A stretch of 64,000 nt of DNA, from the NCBI GenBank assembly GCA_000719025.1, contig JODP01000017.1, positions 1 through 64,000 of the forward strand. The letters run 5' to 3'. The notes under the pieces are model-generated. The model saw only the letters and a program-made list of their open reading frames with translations. It ran no database searches and had not been told where the DNA came from. Shown here piece after piece: positions 33,051-41,796 of this stretch; positions within the stretch are counted from its first letter, which is position 1; every line of letters starts with the position of its first letter. Made by a program: the position numbers and the translations under genes. This stretch comes from Kineosporia aurantiaca JCM 3230. GTDB taxonomy: Bacteria; Actinomycetota; Actinomycetes; Actinomycetales; Kineosporiaceae.

Positions 33051-34646
33051 ATGACCAATGACGCCCGGAGGGGCCCGATCTCCCGGTTCCTCGACCTGCC
33101 GACCTGGACCAAGCTCACCGCTCTGGTCGCGGCCAGCGTGATCGCCCTGCTGACCTGTCTGGGGCTGAGCGCGGCGACGAACCACTCCACCACCACCACC
33201 AGCCAGCAGCTGCGGGAGCTGAACGCGGCCGACGCCATCGTGCTGCAGCTGGACGCGGTGGCCGCCGAGCTCAAGTCGCAGACCCTGAGCGCGATCCTGA
33301 GCTCCAGCCCGGAACGCCAGCAGAAGGCGATCACCGCCCAGTCGGCCACCGCCGCCGGCCTGATCACCCAGTTGCAGAAGCTCGGGCTGCCCGCGGCCAA
33401 CCGGGCCACGGTCGACCGGATCAACACCGTCTTCACCGACTACCAGGCCGTGGTCAGCCGGTTCGCCGGCAACGTGAGCGCCGACCCGGCCACCGCCCGG
33501 CTCAACTGGGAGCAGGTGGGGGTGGACAACTACCTGGTCAGCGCGGTGACCAAGAAGGGCCGGGCGTACTTCGCCGAGCAGGTCACCCGGGCCCAGGCGG
33601 AACAGCGCTCCACCCAGCGGCGTCACTTCCTGACCATGGTGGCCGCGGTGGTGATCGCCTCGCTGGTGCTCGCGCTGATCGCCCGGTTCGTGGTCACCGC
33701 GGTCACCCGGCCGCTGGTGCGGGTCCGGCGGACGGTCGACGCGATGGCCGAAGGGGTGCTCACGGTGCCCGCCGACGTCCACTCCCGGGACGAGATCGGC
33801 CAGATGGCGGTCGCTCTGGACCGGGCCCGGGACCAGGTGCGCTCGATGGTGACCTCGGTGTCGGCCTCGGCCACCGCCCTGGCCGGCGCGGCCCAGGAGA
33901 TGGCATCCAACTCCTCGACCATGGTCTCCTCCGCCCAGACCTCCTCCGGGCAGGCCAAACAGGCCTCCGCGGTGGCCGCCGACGTCTCCGACAACGTCCA
34001 GGCGATCGCCAAGGGCTCGGAGGAGATGGACTCGGCGATCCGCGAGATCGCCCGCAACGCCGGTGAGGCGGCCGGGGTCGCCGGGCAGGCGGTGGACGTC
34101 GCCCGGACCACCACCACGCAGGTCGGGCGGCTGGGCGAGTCCTCGGCCGAGATCGCCACCGTGGTCGCGATGATCACCACGATCGCCGAGCAGACCAACC
34201 TGCTGGCGCTGAACGCCACCATCGAGGCGGCCCGGGCCGGGGAGAGCGGCAAGGGCTTCGCGGTGGTCGCCAACGAGGTCAAGGACCTGTCCCGGGCCAC
34301 CGCCCGGGCCACCGGGGAGATCACCAAGTGGGTGACCTCGATCCAGGGCGACACGCACGAGGTGGTCGGGGCGATCGCCCAGATCAGCGAGGTGATCGAC
34401 CAGATCCGCAGTTACCAGACGGTGATCGCCAGTGCGGTGGAGGAGCAGTCGGCCACCGCGGCCGAGATCAACCGGGGCGTGATGGCGCTGTCCGACGGCG
34501 CCCGGGGGATGGCCAACAACGTCTCGACCATTGCCGATGCCTCACGGGTGACCACGGACGGGCTGTCGGAGTCGGAGGCGGCGGTGGCCCGGCTCAGCCG
34601 GATGGCGGCCGACCTGCAGAGCCGGGTGCATCAGTTCACGGTCTGA
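33051..34646 (+). CDS. Methyl-accepting chemotaxis protein
   Basis: The 531-residue receptor has a first membrane helix (LTALVAASVIALLTCLGLSA), an extracellular domain of about 150 residues, a second helix (FLTMVAAVVIASLVLALIAR, near residue 200), a HAMP domain (VTAVTRPLVRVRRTVDAMAE), and a long coiled coil. The signalling tip is fully conserved, IAEQTNLLALNATIEAARAG then GKGFAVVANEVKDL (about residues 381-415). No CheA or CheW gene is nearby, so it joins a system encoded elsewhere. The preceding lipoprotein is the probable ligand-binding partner. Confidence 0.93.
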   Translation: MTNDARRGPISRFLDLPTWTKLTALVAASVIALLTCLGLSAATNHSTTTTSQQLRELNAADAIVLQLDAVAAELKSQTLSAILSSSPERQQKAITAQSATAAGLITQLQKLGLPAANRATVDRINTVFTDYQAVVSRFAGNVSADPATARLNWEQVGVDNYLVSAVTKKGRAYFAEQVTRAQAEQRSTQRRHFLTMVAAVVIASLVLALIARFVVTAVTRPLVRVRRTVDAMAEGVLTVPADVHSRDEIGQMAVALDRARDQVRSMVTSVSASATALAGAAQEMASNSSTMVSSAQTSSGQAKQASAVAADVSDNVQAIAKGSEEMDSAIREIARNAGEAAGVAGQAVDVARTTTTQVGRLGESSAEIATVVAMITTIAEQTNLLALNATIEAARAGESGKGFAVVANEVKDLSRATARATGEITKWVTSIQGDTHEVVGAIAQISEVIDQIRSYQTVIASAVEEQSATAAEINRGVMALSDGARGMANNVSTIADASRVTTDGLSESEAAVARLSRMAADLQSRVHQFTV

Positions 34647-34700
34647 CTTTTTCACAGGAAACGCATACGTCACTTTCATCCCCGGCATACCTTTTGCCGC

Positions 34701-36245
34701 ATGATGCAATCCTGGATGCGTTTCCCGGCCGCCGCCGCGGCCACCGTCGGTCTCGGGCTGGCCACCGTGGTGGGGGTTTCCGGTCCGGCGTCCGCCGCCG
34801 AGGCCGGGTCCGCGTTCAGGCCCACGCCCGGCTCGGCCGGGCTCGGCGACCGGCTGTACCCCCGGCTGGGCAACGGCGGTTACGACGCGAAGAACTACGA
34901 CCTGCGGCTGAAGTACCTGACCAGCAAGCCGTCCTCGGGCATCGAGGGCACCGTGATCATGAAGGCCAAGGCCACCCAGGACCTTTCCCGCTTCGACCTG
35001 GACTTCAGCGGTGACCGGGTCGGCAAGGTGCTGGTGAACGGCCGCAAGGCGAAGTTCCGGCGGGCCGGTGAGGACCTCGTGATCACCCCGGCCAAGGCTC
35101 TGCACAAGGGCGCCTCCTTCACCGTGACGGTCAGCGGGTTCCGGGCGAAGCCGACCAAGGTGAACCCGGCCAAGTTCCTGTCCACGGTCTTCTTCATCAC
35201 CCCCGACGGCTCGGCCACCTCGGGCCAGCCGAACGCCATGCACAAGGTGTTCCCCTCCAACGACCACCCGCGCGACAAGGCGTCCTTCACCATCCGGATG
35301 AACGTGCCCAAGGGCGAGACGGCGGTCGCCAACGGGGTGCTGAAGAGCAAGAAGACCACGAAGGGCCGCACCACCTGGACCTACCGGCAGGCCCAGCCGA
35401 TGGCGACCGAGCTGACCCAGCTCGTCGCGGGCAAGTTCACCGTGGTCAAGCAGGGCAAGGTGAACGGCGTCCCGGTCCGCGACGTGATCCCGACCCGGCT
35501 GGTGAAGAAGTACAAGCCGCGGCTGGCGATCGAGAAGAAGCAGATCGCCTGGATGGAGAAGCAGGTCAACGCCTACCCGTTCGACCTGTACGGCTCGCTG
35601 GTGGTGGATACCAGCCTCGGGTTCGCGCTGGAGACCCAGAGCCTGTCGCTGTACGACACCCCGTGGTGGACGTTCCCGCGCAGCGTGTGGGAGCCGACGA
35701 TGACCCACGAGCTGGCGCACCAGTGGTTCGGGGACGACGTCGCGCCCTACGAGTGGAGCGACGTGTGGCTGAACGAGGGCCACGCCACCTGGTACGAGAT
35801 GCTCTACGCGTCGCAGAAGGGCTTCATGGAAGGCACTTTCACCCAGGCCATGAAGGACGAGTACACCAACGCCAACCTCGAGCGGGCGCTGAACGGCCCG
35901 GTGGGCCGGCCCAAGAGCGGCGATGTCTACGACGTGTTCAACAGCAACGTCTACGGCGGTGGGGCGCTGGTCCTGTTCGCCCTGCGGCAGCAGATCGGCA
36001 CCAAGAAGTTCGTCGAGCTGGAGCGCACCTGGACCACCAAGTACGCCGGTAAGAGTGCTTCCACGGCCGACTTCATCAAGCTGGCCTCGCACGTCTACGG
36101 CAAGGACCTGGGCCCGTTCCTGACCAGCTGGCTGTACGGCACCACGGTGCCGAAGATGCCCGGCCACCCGGACTGGACGGCCACCGACCCGACCGGGGTC
36201 GCGCTCCAGTCCTCTTCGGTGCCCTCGCTGCTGCGTCGGCGCTGA
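34701..36245 (+). CDS. Secreted M1 family metallopeptidase
   Basis: The 514-residue protein has a signal peptide (AAAAATVGLGLATVVGVS, cleavage near ASAAEA) and the M1 zinc site, HELAH at residues 336-340 with the third ligand Glu 18 residues on in WLNEGHATW. The catalytic Tyr region is in NSNVYGGGALV. It probably trims peptides outside the cell, perhaps alongside the secreted proteases in this window. The usual GxMEN exopeptidase motif is not evident (ALETQSL in that position), so aminopeptidase activity is uncertain. A strong terminator follows. Confidence 0.88.
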   Translation: MMQSWMRFPAAAAATVGLGLATVVGVSGPASAAEAGSAFRPTPGSAGLGDRLYPRLGNGGYDAKNYDLRLKYLTSKPSSGIEGTVIMKAKATQDLSRFDLDFSGDRVGKVLVNGRKAKFRRAGEDLVITPAKALHKGASFTVTVSGFRAKPTKVNPAKFLSTVFFITPDGSATSGQPNAMHKVFPSNDHPRDKASFTIRMNVPKGETAVANGVLKSKKTTKGRTTWTYRQAQPMATELTQLVAGKFTVVKQGKVNGVPVRDVIPTRLVKKYKPRLAIEKKQIAWMEKQVNAYPFDLYGSLVVDTSLGFALETQSLSLYDTPWWTFPRSVWEPTMTHELAHQWFGDDVAPYEWSDVWLNEGHATWYEMLYASQKGFMEGTFTQAMKDEYTNANLERALNGPVGRPKSGDVYDVFNSNVYGGGALVLFALRQQIGTKKFVELERTWTTKYAGKSASTADFIKLASHVYGKDLGPFLTSWLYGTTVPKMPGHPDWTATDPTGVALQSSSVPSLLRRR

Positions 36246-36251
36246 TCCGTC

Positions 36252-36285
36252 GATCCTGCCCCCGGGGCAACCCGGGGGCGGGATC
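36252..36285. terminator. Bidirectional terminator with GCAA tetraloop
   Basis: Fifteen base pairs (36252-36266 with 36271-36285; one T-G wobble) close a GCAA loop, a stable GNRA-type tetraloop. It sits exactly between the convergent M1 peptidase stop (36245) and the hypothetical gene's stop (36286). Confidence 0.85.
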
Positions 36286-36771
36286 TCACTGGACGACGAC
36301 GGTGCGGTGCCAGGGCAGTGGGCTGGACTCGAACTCCAGGGTGGTCAGCGCGTCGTCGAGCAGGAACTCCCAGGCCGTGGTCTCCGGGGTGAAGGCCGAC
36401 AGCAGCCAGGCGCCGACCACGAACCCGGTCTCCACCGCGTCGGCCGGCCAGAGCACCGAGGCCGGGTCGCGCAGGTCCAGCAGGGCGGTCATGAAGGTCT
36501 CGGCGGTCGGCTGGTCGATGTCTGCCCAGGCCTCCATCAGCGCCACCGACTCGGCCAGCGAGCTGATCGCATCGCTGCCCGGCTGCTCCGCGCTCAGCTC
36601 GCTGAGCAGGCAGTGGTCCACGGCGTAACACAGGGCCACAGCCTCGGCGAAGACCCGGTCGCCCCGGTCGACCAGGGCCTGGGTGGAGGCGGCCGCCCGG
36701 GCCGGGTCGCGGGCCACCGCGGCCGCGAGCGATTCCCGTACGAGAGGCTCCACCTGGCTGTCGATCCGCAT
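36286..36771 (-). CDS. Hypothetical protein
   Basis: The 161-residue protein starts MRIDSQVEPLVRESLAAAVA and is acidic and helical. It includes DRVFAEAVALCYAVDHCLL and VVGAWLLSAFTPETTAWEFL. No signal, membrane segment or catalytic motif is visible. ATG 36771 has a purine-rich GAGGACGG just upstream; an in-frame ATG at 36807 lacks support. I do not recognise the family. Confidence 0.7.
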   Translation of the reverse strand: MRIDSQVEPLVRESLAAAVARDPARAAASTQALVDRGDRVFAEAVALCYAVDHCLLSELSAEQPGSDAISSLAESVALMEAWADIDQPTAETFMTALLDLRDPASVLWPADAVETGFVVGAWLLSAFTPETTAWEFLLDDALTTLEFESSPLPWHRTVVVQ

Positions 36772-36851
36772 CCGTCCTCGCCTCTGCTCGACACCTGACG
36801 GGGTCAACGCTACTGACCCCGGGTGACAGCGGCATGTCCGGGATCGGTGAC

Positions 36852-37454
36852 TCAGAACTCTTCGTGCGGATGGTGTCGCAGTTTGTCCGCGATGCCGTTT
36901 TCCACGAGGCGGTGCGCGGAGGTCGTCGGTTTGCGGGCCGCCTGATCCTGGACGCCGTCGCCGAACTCCTCGGCGAGGGTCAGGCGGGGGTAGGCGGTCA
37001 GCACCTCTCGGACGAACTCCTCGGGAAGCGTGTCGGCCCGGGAACCGGAGATGTCGATTCCCGTCGCGATCTCGAGAAGGTAGCCCTCGACGTCCATTGC
37101 TGGATCAACGGACGTCCAGTTGTGCCGGACAATCACCTCGAGAGCCCGCTGCCGCCGGTCCGCCGCCCAGCCGGCGCCTGCGGTGAGCGCGACCGCGACG
37201 TGGCCACCGGCCTCCTCATAGGAGAGCGCCACGTTGTCGTAGGCCGGCACGATGCCGATGTCGTGCAGCACGGCGGAGACGTAGAGCAACTCGTGGTCGA
37301 GGTCGGTGCGACCCTCCTTCGCGGCGAAAGCCTCTGCCCAGAGCCACGATCGGACGACGTGGTTGAGCAGGGCGGGGGAGTGGTAGGCGATGGCCAGCTC
37401 GAAGGCGGACCGGGGTGCCGATGTCTGCGGCGGGGTGAAGTCGGTGAGATGCAC
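36852..37454 (-). CDS. HD domain protein (cyanamide-hydratase-like)
   Basis: The 200-residue protein has an HD-fold core: LLNHVVRSWLWAEAF supplies the first His, LLYVSAVLHDIGIV the HD pair, and a downstream Asp lies in the GGHVAVALTAG region. It resembles the HD proteins related to cyanamide hydratase, which hydrate or hydrolyse small nitrogen compounds. GTG 37454 (HLTDFTPP) begins the conserved part, and the cupin gene ends 4 bases upstream, implying coupling. Confidence 0.82.
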   Translation of the reverse strand: MHLTDFTPPQTSAPRSAFELAIAYHSPALLNHVVRSWLWAEAFAAKEGRTDLDHELLYVSAVLHDIGIVPAYDNVALSYEEAGGHVAVALTAGAGWAADRRQRALEVIVRHNWTSVDPAMDVEGYLLEIATGIDISGSRADTLPEEFVREVLTAYPRLTLAEEFGDGVQDQAARKPTTSAHRLVENGIADKLRHHPHEEF

Positions 37455-37458
37455 CTCG

Positions 37459-37827
37459 TCATTGTGGCTGCGGCGGGCGACCTCCGGCGTGGCTCCACGC
37501 GGGCTTACCCCCGGCAGTGGTCGAGGTGACGTCCGGCCCGACCAGCAGGAACCGGGCCTCCTCCTCGGCCAGTGGGCAGTGCTCGACGCCGCGGGGGATG
37601 ACGAACAGATCTCCGGGTTCCAGATCGACGTTCCCGGTGCGCAGCTGGATGGTGATGTGACCTTCCAGGACGAGGAAGGTTTCGTCCTGGTCGTCGTGTT
37701 TGTGCCAGGTCGTCGAGCCGATGCCCTTAGCCACCTTGAACAGGTTGCCGTTCGCGGCCGCGACCACCCGCTGCGACCAGAATTCCTCCAGGGCAGCAGT
37801 TTCGGTTTCCAGGTGAATCTTCTCCAT
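37459..37827 (-). CDS. Cupin domain protein
   Basis: The 122-residue protein shows a single cupin barrel: WHKHDDQDETFLVLEG supplies two metal His and a Glu, and GDLFVIPRGVEHCPLA holds the third His. Such proteins bind a divalent metal and act as small oxygenases, isomerases or sensors. It is in an operon with the HD protein (4-base gap) and divergent from a GlxA-like regulator (50 bp), which probably controls the pair. Confidence 0.88.
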   Translation of the reverse strand: MEKIHLETETAALEEFWSQRVVAAANGNLFKVAKGIGSTTWHKHDDQDETFLVLEGHITIQLRTGNVDLEPGDLFVIPRGVEHCPLAEEEARFLLVGPDVTSTTAGGKPAWSHAGGRPPQPQ

Positions 37828-37877
37828 GGTTTGAGGCTGACACCGTGGACGGGCCGGTGGGGTGGTAGGAATGGCAG

Positions 37878-38849
37878 ATGTCGCAAGGATCCGACCAACC
37901 GCTGAAGGTCGCGCTGCTGGTCGACGAGAACTCCAACCCGTTCGAGGTCGGCTGCGCCTGCGAGGTGTTCGGCGTGCGTCGCCAGGCCGAGCTGGGCCGC
38001 GAGCTGTACGACCTCCGCGTGGTCGCGCCGGGTGGGCGGGCCGTGGCCCGGGACGCCCTGTTCACCTTCGCCGACGCCGGAGACCTGGCCGATCTGGAGG
38101 ACGCGCACACCGTGGTGGTGCCCAACCGGCCGGACGTGGCCAGCCCCCAGCATCCCCAGGTGCTCGACGCGATCCGCCGGGCCCATCGCCGGGGCGCCCG
38201 GCTGGTGGGGCTCTGCACCGGGGCGTTCACGCTGGCCGAGGCCGGAATCCTGGACGATCGCCCGGCCACCGTGCACTGGCAGCTGGCGGACGAGTTCCGC
38301 CACCGGTTCCCGTCGGTGCAGCTGCGGCCGGATGTCCTGTTCGTCGACGACGGTGACGTGCTGACCTCGGCCGGGAGCGCCGCCGCGCTCGATCTGGGCC
38401 TGCACATCGTGCGCCGCGACCACGGCGCCGAGGCGGCCGGATTCGTCAGCCGGCGGCTGGTCTTCAGCGGGTTCCGGGAGGGCGGGCAGCGGCAGTTCGT
38501 CGAGCGCCCGATGCCGGCCCCGGCCGACCGGCCGCTCAGCTCGACGCTGGCCTGGGCGCAGGAGCGGCTGGACGGCCCGCTGGCGGTCGCCGATCTGGCC
38601 CGGCACGCCCACGTCAGCCCGACCACGCTGCACCGCCGCTTCCGCGAGGAACTCGGCACGACCCCGCTCAGCTGGCTGACCGCCGAACGCGTCGACCTGG
38701 CCCGGCGGCTGCTGGAACAGGGCACGCTGGATCTGGCGGTGGTCGCCCACCGCAGCGGGCTGGGCAGCACGGCGAACCTCCGGGTCCAGGTCCGCCGGAC
38801 CACCGGGCTGAGCCCGAAGCAGTACCGCGAGCGGTTCGCCGGGGCGTGA
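37878..38849 (+). CDS. GlxA family AraC-type regulator
   Basis: The 323-residue protein combines an N-terminal DJ-1/PfpI-like domain (VALLVDENSNPFEVGCACEV; nucleophile-like GLCTGAFTLAEAG) with a C-terminal AraC helix-turn-helix (VADLARHAHVSPTTLHRRFR and AVVAHRSGLGSTANLRVQVR). GlxA-type regulators usually activate catabolism of nitrogen compounds in answer to a metabolite. Its position 50 bp from the divergent cupin/HD operon suggests control of that operon. Confidence 0.88.
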   Translation: MSQGSDQPLKVALLVDENSNPFEVGCACEVFGVRRQAELGRELYDLRVVAPGGRAVARDALFTFADAGDLADLEDAHTVVVPNRPDVASPQHPQVLDAIRRAHRRGARLVGLCTGAFTLAEAGILDDRPATVHWQLADEFRHRFPSVQLRPDVLFVDDGDVLTSAGSAAALDLGLHIVRRDHGAEAAGFVSRRLVFSGFREGGQRQFVERPMPAPADRPLSSTLAWAQERLDGPLAVADLARHAHVSPTTLHRRFREELGTTPLSWLTAERVDLARRLLEQGTLDLAVVAHRSGLGSTANLRVQVRRTTGLSPKQYRERFAGA

Positions 38850-38865
38850 GCGTTCGGACCCGGTC

Positions 38866-38881
38866 GCCCGCCCCTGCGGGC
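38866..38881. terminator. GC-rich hairpin after the GlxA-like gene
   Basis: GCCCGC (38866-38871) pairs with GCGGGC (38876-38881) around CCCT, 17 bases behind the stop codon. The stem is short and there is no T-run, so the call is weak. Confidence 0.35.
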
Positions 38882-38958
38882 AGGATTCGGAGGCTGTCGG
38901 TGGCGGCCCTTAGTCTCTGGACTGTTCGGCTGAGGTGACTGTTTCCAGGAGGTTTCGC

Positions 38959-41796
38959 GTGCGGGGTGGGTGGCCGCTTCTGCGGCGTGCGTCGGGGCGC
39001 ATGCTGCGCAGCGGCTCGGTCGCGGCGATGATCGTGATCAGCGTCGCCCTGCTGGCCGGCCTGGTCGCCGCCGGGCCGCTGTTCGGCCGGGCCACGGCCT
39101 CGGGATCGCTGGAGCGCAAGCTCGCCACCGTCGGCGCCAACAGCCAGGTCGTGCAGCAGGCCGCCCTCGGGGTCACGGTGCAGGGCCGGATCCCGGCGTC
39201 CGCGCAGACCACGATCTCCACCATGGTGGACGCGGCGCCCTGGCTGGGCACGCCGGTCACCTCGCAGTGGGGCGCGGGCTGGCAGCTGAGCCCGGACAAG
39301 CGCACTCCCTTCCTGGCCTCCGGCAGCAAGCGGCGCGAGGGGGTGCTCTGGTCCCGTACCGGGGCCATCGCGGCGCTGGACGTGGTGCAGGGCGAGCGCA
39401 CGGCCAAGGGCGTCTGGATCCCCGAGAGCATGGCCCAGAACCTCGGCCTCAAGCCGGGCGACCGGTTCCGGGCCGGCACCACGATCCAGGGCGGTGACAT
39501 CCAGGGCTGCGGGGGCGTCGGCACGGTGGCCGAGAGCACCCTGGGGGAGCCGGCGAACAGCCAGGGGCCGGTGACGCTGGCCGGTACCTATCGCACCGGC
39601 CCGGACGGGCGGCTGCCGCTGGGCAAGTACTTCTCCGACATCGCGGCCCAGCTCCCCAGCGACCCGCTGCGCTGCCCGACCCCGGCCCTGCTGATCATCG
39701 GCGATCAGGCCACCATCGCGGCCGCCCTGGCCAAGGCGGACGAGACCCCGATCTGGACGCACTCGGCCGCCCTCACCCCGGCCGGGCGTACCCCGGAGCG
39801 GCTGAAGCAGGCCGCGGCGGCCGCCGACCGGCTCAAGCTGGCCGGCGCGGACCCGAGCAGCGCCCTGTCCAAGCTCTTCACCGGTGCGAACCCCACCCCC
39901 GAAGAGATCGCCACTGGGACCGTGACGGTCGGCCGGGTCGACACCGCCCTGCCCCAGCTGCAGTCCGACGCCGAGGCGGATGCCCACACCGCCGACCAGC
40001 AGGGTCGCGGCATCGGTTACGCCGGAGGCGCACTCGGGCTGGCCGCGGTGGTGGTGGCCCTGAGGTCACTGGCCCAGCGCCGCCGCCGGGAGACCGAGCT
40101 GCTGGTCGGCCTGGGCACCCCGATGCCGGTGGTGGTCGCCGCCGGAGCCCTGGAGCTCCTGCTGCCGGCCGTGCTGGGCTCCGCGATCGGGGGAGCCGTG
40201 GCCTGGCTGGCCTTCGACCGGTTCGGCCCGCAGAGCACGCTCGGGTCCGGCGCGGTCCGGGCCACCGTGCTGGCCGCCGCCCTGGTCGCCGTGCTCACCC
40301 TGATCTGCGGCGCCCTGGTCACCCTGCTCCAGGCCCGGGCGATCAGCCGGGACCTGAGCGGGGCCGAGGCCGCCCGCGGCAGCGGCCCCTGGCTGCCGCT
40401 GCTCACCGGGGCCACGGCCATCGCGGTCGGCGCCACCCTGGCCCGCGACAGCGGCGGCTCCTACACCGACCCGCTCTCGGCCGTCCTGCCGATCTTGATC
40501 CTGGCCTGCGGCACCCTGCTCCTGGTCCGCTTCGTCGGGCTGATCAGCGCCGCCCGGGTCCGCCGCCGGGCGAACCGGCCGCCGGCCCCGACCGCCCCGC
40601 GATCCCCGGCCCGCCTGGTGGTGCGCGGCCTGCGCAACACCGGCACCGCTGTGGCCGACCTGGTGGTCATCCTCGCCATCGGCATCGGAGTGCTGGCCTA
40701 CGGCCTGGTCTCGGCGGCCAGCGTGCACAACTCGGCCGAGGACAAGGCCTCGGTGCTGGCCGGCGCCAGCAGCGTCGCCCACATCCCGCACTCCTACAAC
40801 CTCGGCGGCGGCCAGGGCCCGGCGCCGAAACTGGGCTCCGGCAAGTCCATCGTCTGGCGGGCCCACGGCCAGCTGCGTCCCGACTACGTCGACGTCGACC
40901 TGCTGGTGGTCAACCCGGACACCCTCCGCAGCACCGCCAGCTGGGGCGTCGGCCCGGAACTGGCCCGGGCCAAGGCCGCGCTGAAGGCCTTCGACTTTGG
41001 TTCGGGCATCGTGAAGGGCACCGTCCCCGCCCTCCTGATCGGTCTGCCCGACCGGGAGGCCGGCACCGGCGCCACCGTCTCGATCGGGGCCGACCAGCTG
41101 GCTCTCACCGCCCAAGGCAACCTCGAGGCCTTCCCCGGGGTCACCAGCCCCACGGTCCTCCTCGACGCGCGCTCCCTCTTCCCGAGCCTGGACGCGCGCA
41201 ACAAGAACCTCGACCCCTCGCTCAAGAGCATCACCGAGGGCCAGGGCGACTACGCCACCTGGCTCTGGTCCACGGCCTCGCCGACCGCCACCGCGAACTA
41301 CCTCGACCAGCACAACGTCGTCGCCTCGGCCACCACCTCGCTCGAGGCCGCCAAGGCCACTCCGGTGCTCACCTCCAGCAGCTGGGCCGCCACCTACCAG
41401 ATCGTGCTCGGCGCGGCCGCCGCCGCCCTGGCCGGCCTCTCGGTGATCGTGGCCGTGGACCGCCGGGTGGCCCGGGCCGCCCCCGTCGACCTCGTCCTGC
41501 GCCGCTTCGGCGTCCGCTCCTGGCGCCTGATCGGCCTGCGGGCCGGGGAACTGGCCCTCACCTGCCTCGGCGCCCTCGCCGTCCTGGCCGCTCCCTTCGC
41601 CCTCGTCCTGATCCTGCTACCGCGCCTGGTCGAGCCCGGCCCCGGCCTGGCCCCCGCCATGGGCATCTCGGTCCCCCTGGTCCCGCTGCTCCTCAGCGTG
41701 CTGGCCGCGGTCGGTGTCACCGCACTCGCCGTTCTGGTCGCCGCCCGCCGCTCGGCCACCCTGAAACCGGCCGAGGTGCTCCGCGATGACCAGTGA
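38959..41796 (+). CDS. FtsX-like ABC transporter permease
   Basis: The 945-residue membrane protein has an N-terminal helix (GSVAAMIVISVALLAGLVAA), a large external domain of about 340 residues, a cluster of helices from residue 355 on, a second external domain, and C-terminal helices ending TLKPAEVLRDDQ. This is the layout of duplicated FtsX/MacB permeases that export lipids or peptides or transmit force. AGGAGG with 6-base spacing marks GTG 38959. Its partner ATPase lies beyond the repeat region at 42453. Confidence 0.88.
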   Translation: MRGGWPLLRRASGRMLRSGSVAAMIVISVALLAGLVAAGPLFGRATASGSLERKLATVGANSQVVQQAALGVTVQGRIPASAQTTISTMVDAAPWLGTPVTSQWGAGWQLSPDKRTPFLASGSKRREGVLWSRTGAIAALDVVQGERTAKGVWIPESMAQNLGLKPGDRFRAGTTIQGGDIQGCGGVGTVAESTLGEPANSQGPVTLAGTYRTGPDGRLPLGKYFSDIAAQLPSDPLRCPTPALLIIGDQATIAAALAKADETPIWTHSAALTPAGRTPERLKQAAAAADRLKLAGADPSSALSKLFTGANPTPEEIATGTVTVGRVDTALPQLQSDAEADAHTADQQGRGIGYAGGALGLAAVVVALRSLAQRRRRETELLVGLGTPMPVVVAAGALELLLPAVLGSAIGGAVAWLAFDRFGPQSTLGSGAVRATVLAAALVAVLTLICGALVTLLQARAISRDLSGAEAARGSGPWLPLLTGATAIAVGATLARDSGGSYTDPLSAVLPILILACGTLLLVRFVGLISAARVRRRANRPPAPTAPRSPARLVVRGLRNTGTAVADLVVILAIGIGVLAYGLVSAASVHNSAEDKASVLAGASSVAHIPHSYNLGGGQGPAPKLGSGKSIVWRAHGQLRPDYVDVDLLVVNPDTLRSTASWGVGPELARAKAALKAFDFGSGIVKGTVPALLIGLPDREAGTGATVSIGADQLALTAQGNLEAFPGVTSPTVLLDARSLFPSLDARNKNLDPSLKSITEGQGDYATWLWSTASPTATANYLDQHNVVASATTSLEAAKATPVLTSSSWAATYQIVLGAAAAALAGLSVIVAVDRRVARAAPVDLVLRRFGVRSWRLIGLRAGELALTCLGALAVLAAPFALVLILLPRLVEPGPGLAPAMGISVPLVPLLLSVLAAVGVTALAVLVAARRSATLKPAEVLRDDQ

